NCBI GenBank assembly: GCA_017116025.1
Contig: JAFITR010000076.1
Span: 1 to 7,332, forward strand
Direction of reading: 5' to 3'
Length of the DNA: 7,332 nt
From: Simkania negevensis
Lineage (GTDB): Bacteria > Chlamydiota > Chlamydiia > Chlamydiales > JAFITR01
Below the pieces are notes generated by a model that saw nothing but the letters and a program-made list of their open reading frames with translations, searched no databases and was not told the DNA's origin. Below, in pieces: positions 6,797 to 7,332 of this stretch (positions are counted from its first letter, which is position 1; each line of letters starts with the position of its first letter). A program made the position numbers and the translations under genes.

Positions 6797-7018
6797 AGTT
6801 ATGCTTAAAGTGAAATTAATCTTGAGCCTATCTTTTTTTCGTGATACACAAATCATTAGTTCTCTCTTGCCATGAGCAAGGGGGAAACGAAGAAACTCTT
6901 GACAACCAGGAGGCTAAGGAAGGGAAGCGGATCCCTAAGAGCAAATAAGGAGGTGAACTCGAGCGATTCATTGCTCAGAACAACCGCGCAAGAAACAGTT
7001 TTGATAACTTTTTATTAA
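6797..7018 (+). other. Purine-rich intergenic stretch with small hairpins and two tiny doubtful ORFs
   Basis: No convincing gene is seen. Two tiny plus-strand ORFs exist. One is 24 codons (6801-6875, begins MLKVKLILSLSFF). The other is 48 codons (6872-7018, begins MSKGETKKLLTTRRLRKGSG). They share an ATGA overlap that sits in the loop of a 5-bp hairpin (6866-6880). Neither has a good ribosome binding site. Other foldable parts are AGGGA/TCCCT around 6920-6936, nested inside CTCTT/AAGAG, and GAGCGA/TTGCTC at 6961-6976 with loop TTCA. The stretch is G-rich on the plus strand (20 G and 11 C in 6901-6960), opposite to the C-rich DNA on its left. It could be a small RNA, an mRNA leader or a remnant of an inserted element. 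The sequence alone does not decide. Confidence 0.3.
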
Positions 7019-7030
7019 AACAGTATTTGA

Positions 7031-7056
7031 CTCATCTAGAATCCTAGATAGATGAG
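7031..7056 (+). promoter_or_regulatory. Inverted repeat in the leader of the 72-aa ORF
   Basis: CTCATCTA (7031-7038) and TAGATGAG (7049-7056) are exact 8-base reverse complements with a 10-base gap. A second, mutually exclusive palindrome, ATCTAG/CTAGAT around AATC (7034-7049), lies inside it. It sits just before the GGAG ribosome binding site, so it could be an operator for a repressor or an RNA structure in the leader. A TTGATA at 7001-7006 or a TAGAAT at 7037-7042 could be promoter parts, but neither pairs with a good partner box. Confidence 0.45.
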
Positions 7057-7059
7057 AAT

Positions 7060-7063
7060 GGAG
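7060..7063 (+). promoter_or_regulatory. Ribosome binding site of the 72-aa ORF
   Basis: GGAG is followed by five bases and ATG at 7069. This is the clearest ribosome binding site on the plus strand of the window and supports translation of the small ORF. Confidence 0.55.
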
Positions 7064-7068
7064 AATTT

Positions 7069-7287
7069 ATGATGAGTCGTTATGACCATCCGAAACCTGT
7101 TGGTCTAGCAGAACACTTCCTTCCCGGCTACCGATTTGGCTTGATGCTAACCGGATATCAGCATACGCCAAGAAGGAATCTGCTCACCCAACCAGGTAAT
7201 CCTATTCAAGGGACTCGCTTCTCTTACAATCAACAAGGAGAAGACGACATCCTCGTTATAGAAGGCAGCATTACTGTCTCCTTCTAA
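7069..7287 (+). CDS. Small hypothetical protein, 72 aa
   Basis: I do not recognise this protein. It begins MMSRYDHPKPVGLAEHF and ends in a short beta-like stretch DDILVIEGSITVSF followed by two stop codons (TAATAA). It has no membrane helix, no signal peptide and no cysteine. The N-terminal half is rich in aromatic residues, His, Pro and Gly. The C-terminal strand pattern faintly recalls the end of cupin-type barrels, but the metal-binding histidine motif is absent, so I make no family call. Evidence for expression is the GGAG site five bases before the start and the structured leader. Two consecutive ATG codons (7069 and 7072) could both serve. It may be complete, or the 5' fragment of a gene ended early by a stop. 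Only 45 bases follow in the window. Confidence 0.5.
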   Translation: MMSRYDHPKPVGLAEHFLPGYRFGLMLTGYQHTPRRNLLTQPGNPIQGTRFSYNQQGEDDILVIEGSITVSF

Positions 7288-7332
7288 TAAACGCTGATAT
7301 CCTATCATTTGCTAAAGCCAATCAAGGGGCGC

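Noticed and set aside
1..7332. CRISPR array, tRNA, rRNA, tmRNA or intact insertion sequence
   Set aside because: No regularly spaced direct repeats, cloverleaf patterns, conserved rRNA segments or transposase reading frames were seen on either strand.

Overview
This window looks like ordinary bacterial chromosome. It carries three well-conserved genes on the minus strand, an unrecognised single-pass membrane protein and a small unknown ORF on the plus strand, and several hairpin repeats between them. The organism cannot be fixed from the sequence. A chlamydia-like (Parachlamydiales / PVC) bacterium is my best guess. From memory, hemE and the transketolase gene lie close together in Chlamydia. 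Here several starts lack a clear Shine-Dalgarno sequence, and the intergenic hairpin repeats resemble dispersed repeats I associate with such genomes. None of this is proof.

Layout. Positions 1-165 hold no supported gene but contain an imperfect inverted repeat built from two GC-rich hairpin units. Positions 166-1164 (minus) are hemE, which starts with GTG inside the end of the transketolase gene tkt (1161-3155, minus), so the two form a coupled pair. A 149-bp gap with a candidate promoter separates tkt from copA (3305-5692, minus), a Cu+-exporting P-type ATPase. Positions 5693-5970 are a divergent intergenic region with a cluster of three hairpins and a good promoter for the plus-strand gene at 5971-6741. 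That gene encodes a 256-aa protein with one membrane helix and a helical C-terminal part. A perfect 21-bp stem-loop follows its stop. Positions 6797-7018 are purine-rich with no convincing gene. Positions 7069-7287 are a 72-aa ORF with a good ribosome binding site and a leader that can fold over its own start.

Function. HemE acts in tetrapyrrole synthesis, transketolase in the non-oxidative pentose phosphate pathway, and CopA in copper efflux from the cytoplasm. No functional link between copA and the tkt-hemE pair is evident beyond shared direction. The most interesting signal is the hairpin repeat family flanking the 256-aa gene. Its two copies lie in opposite orientation and differ by a compensatory base-pair swap in the stem. 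I found no defence system, CRISPR array, tRNA, rRNA or intact transposase.
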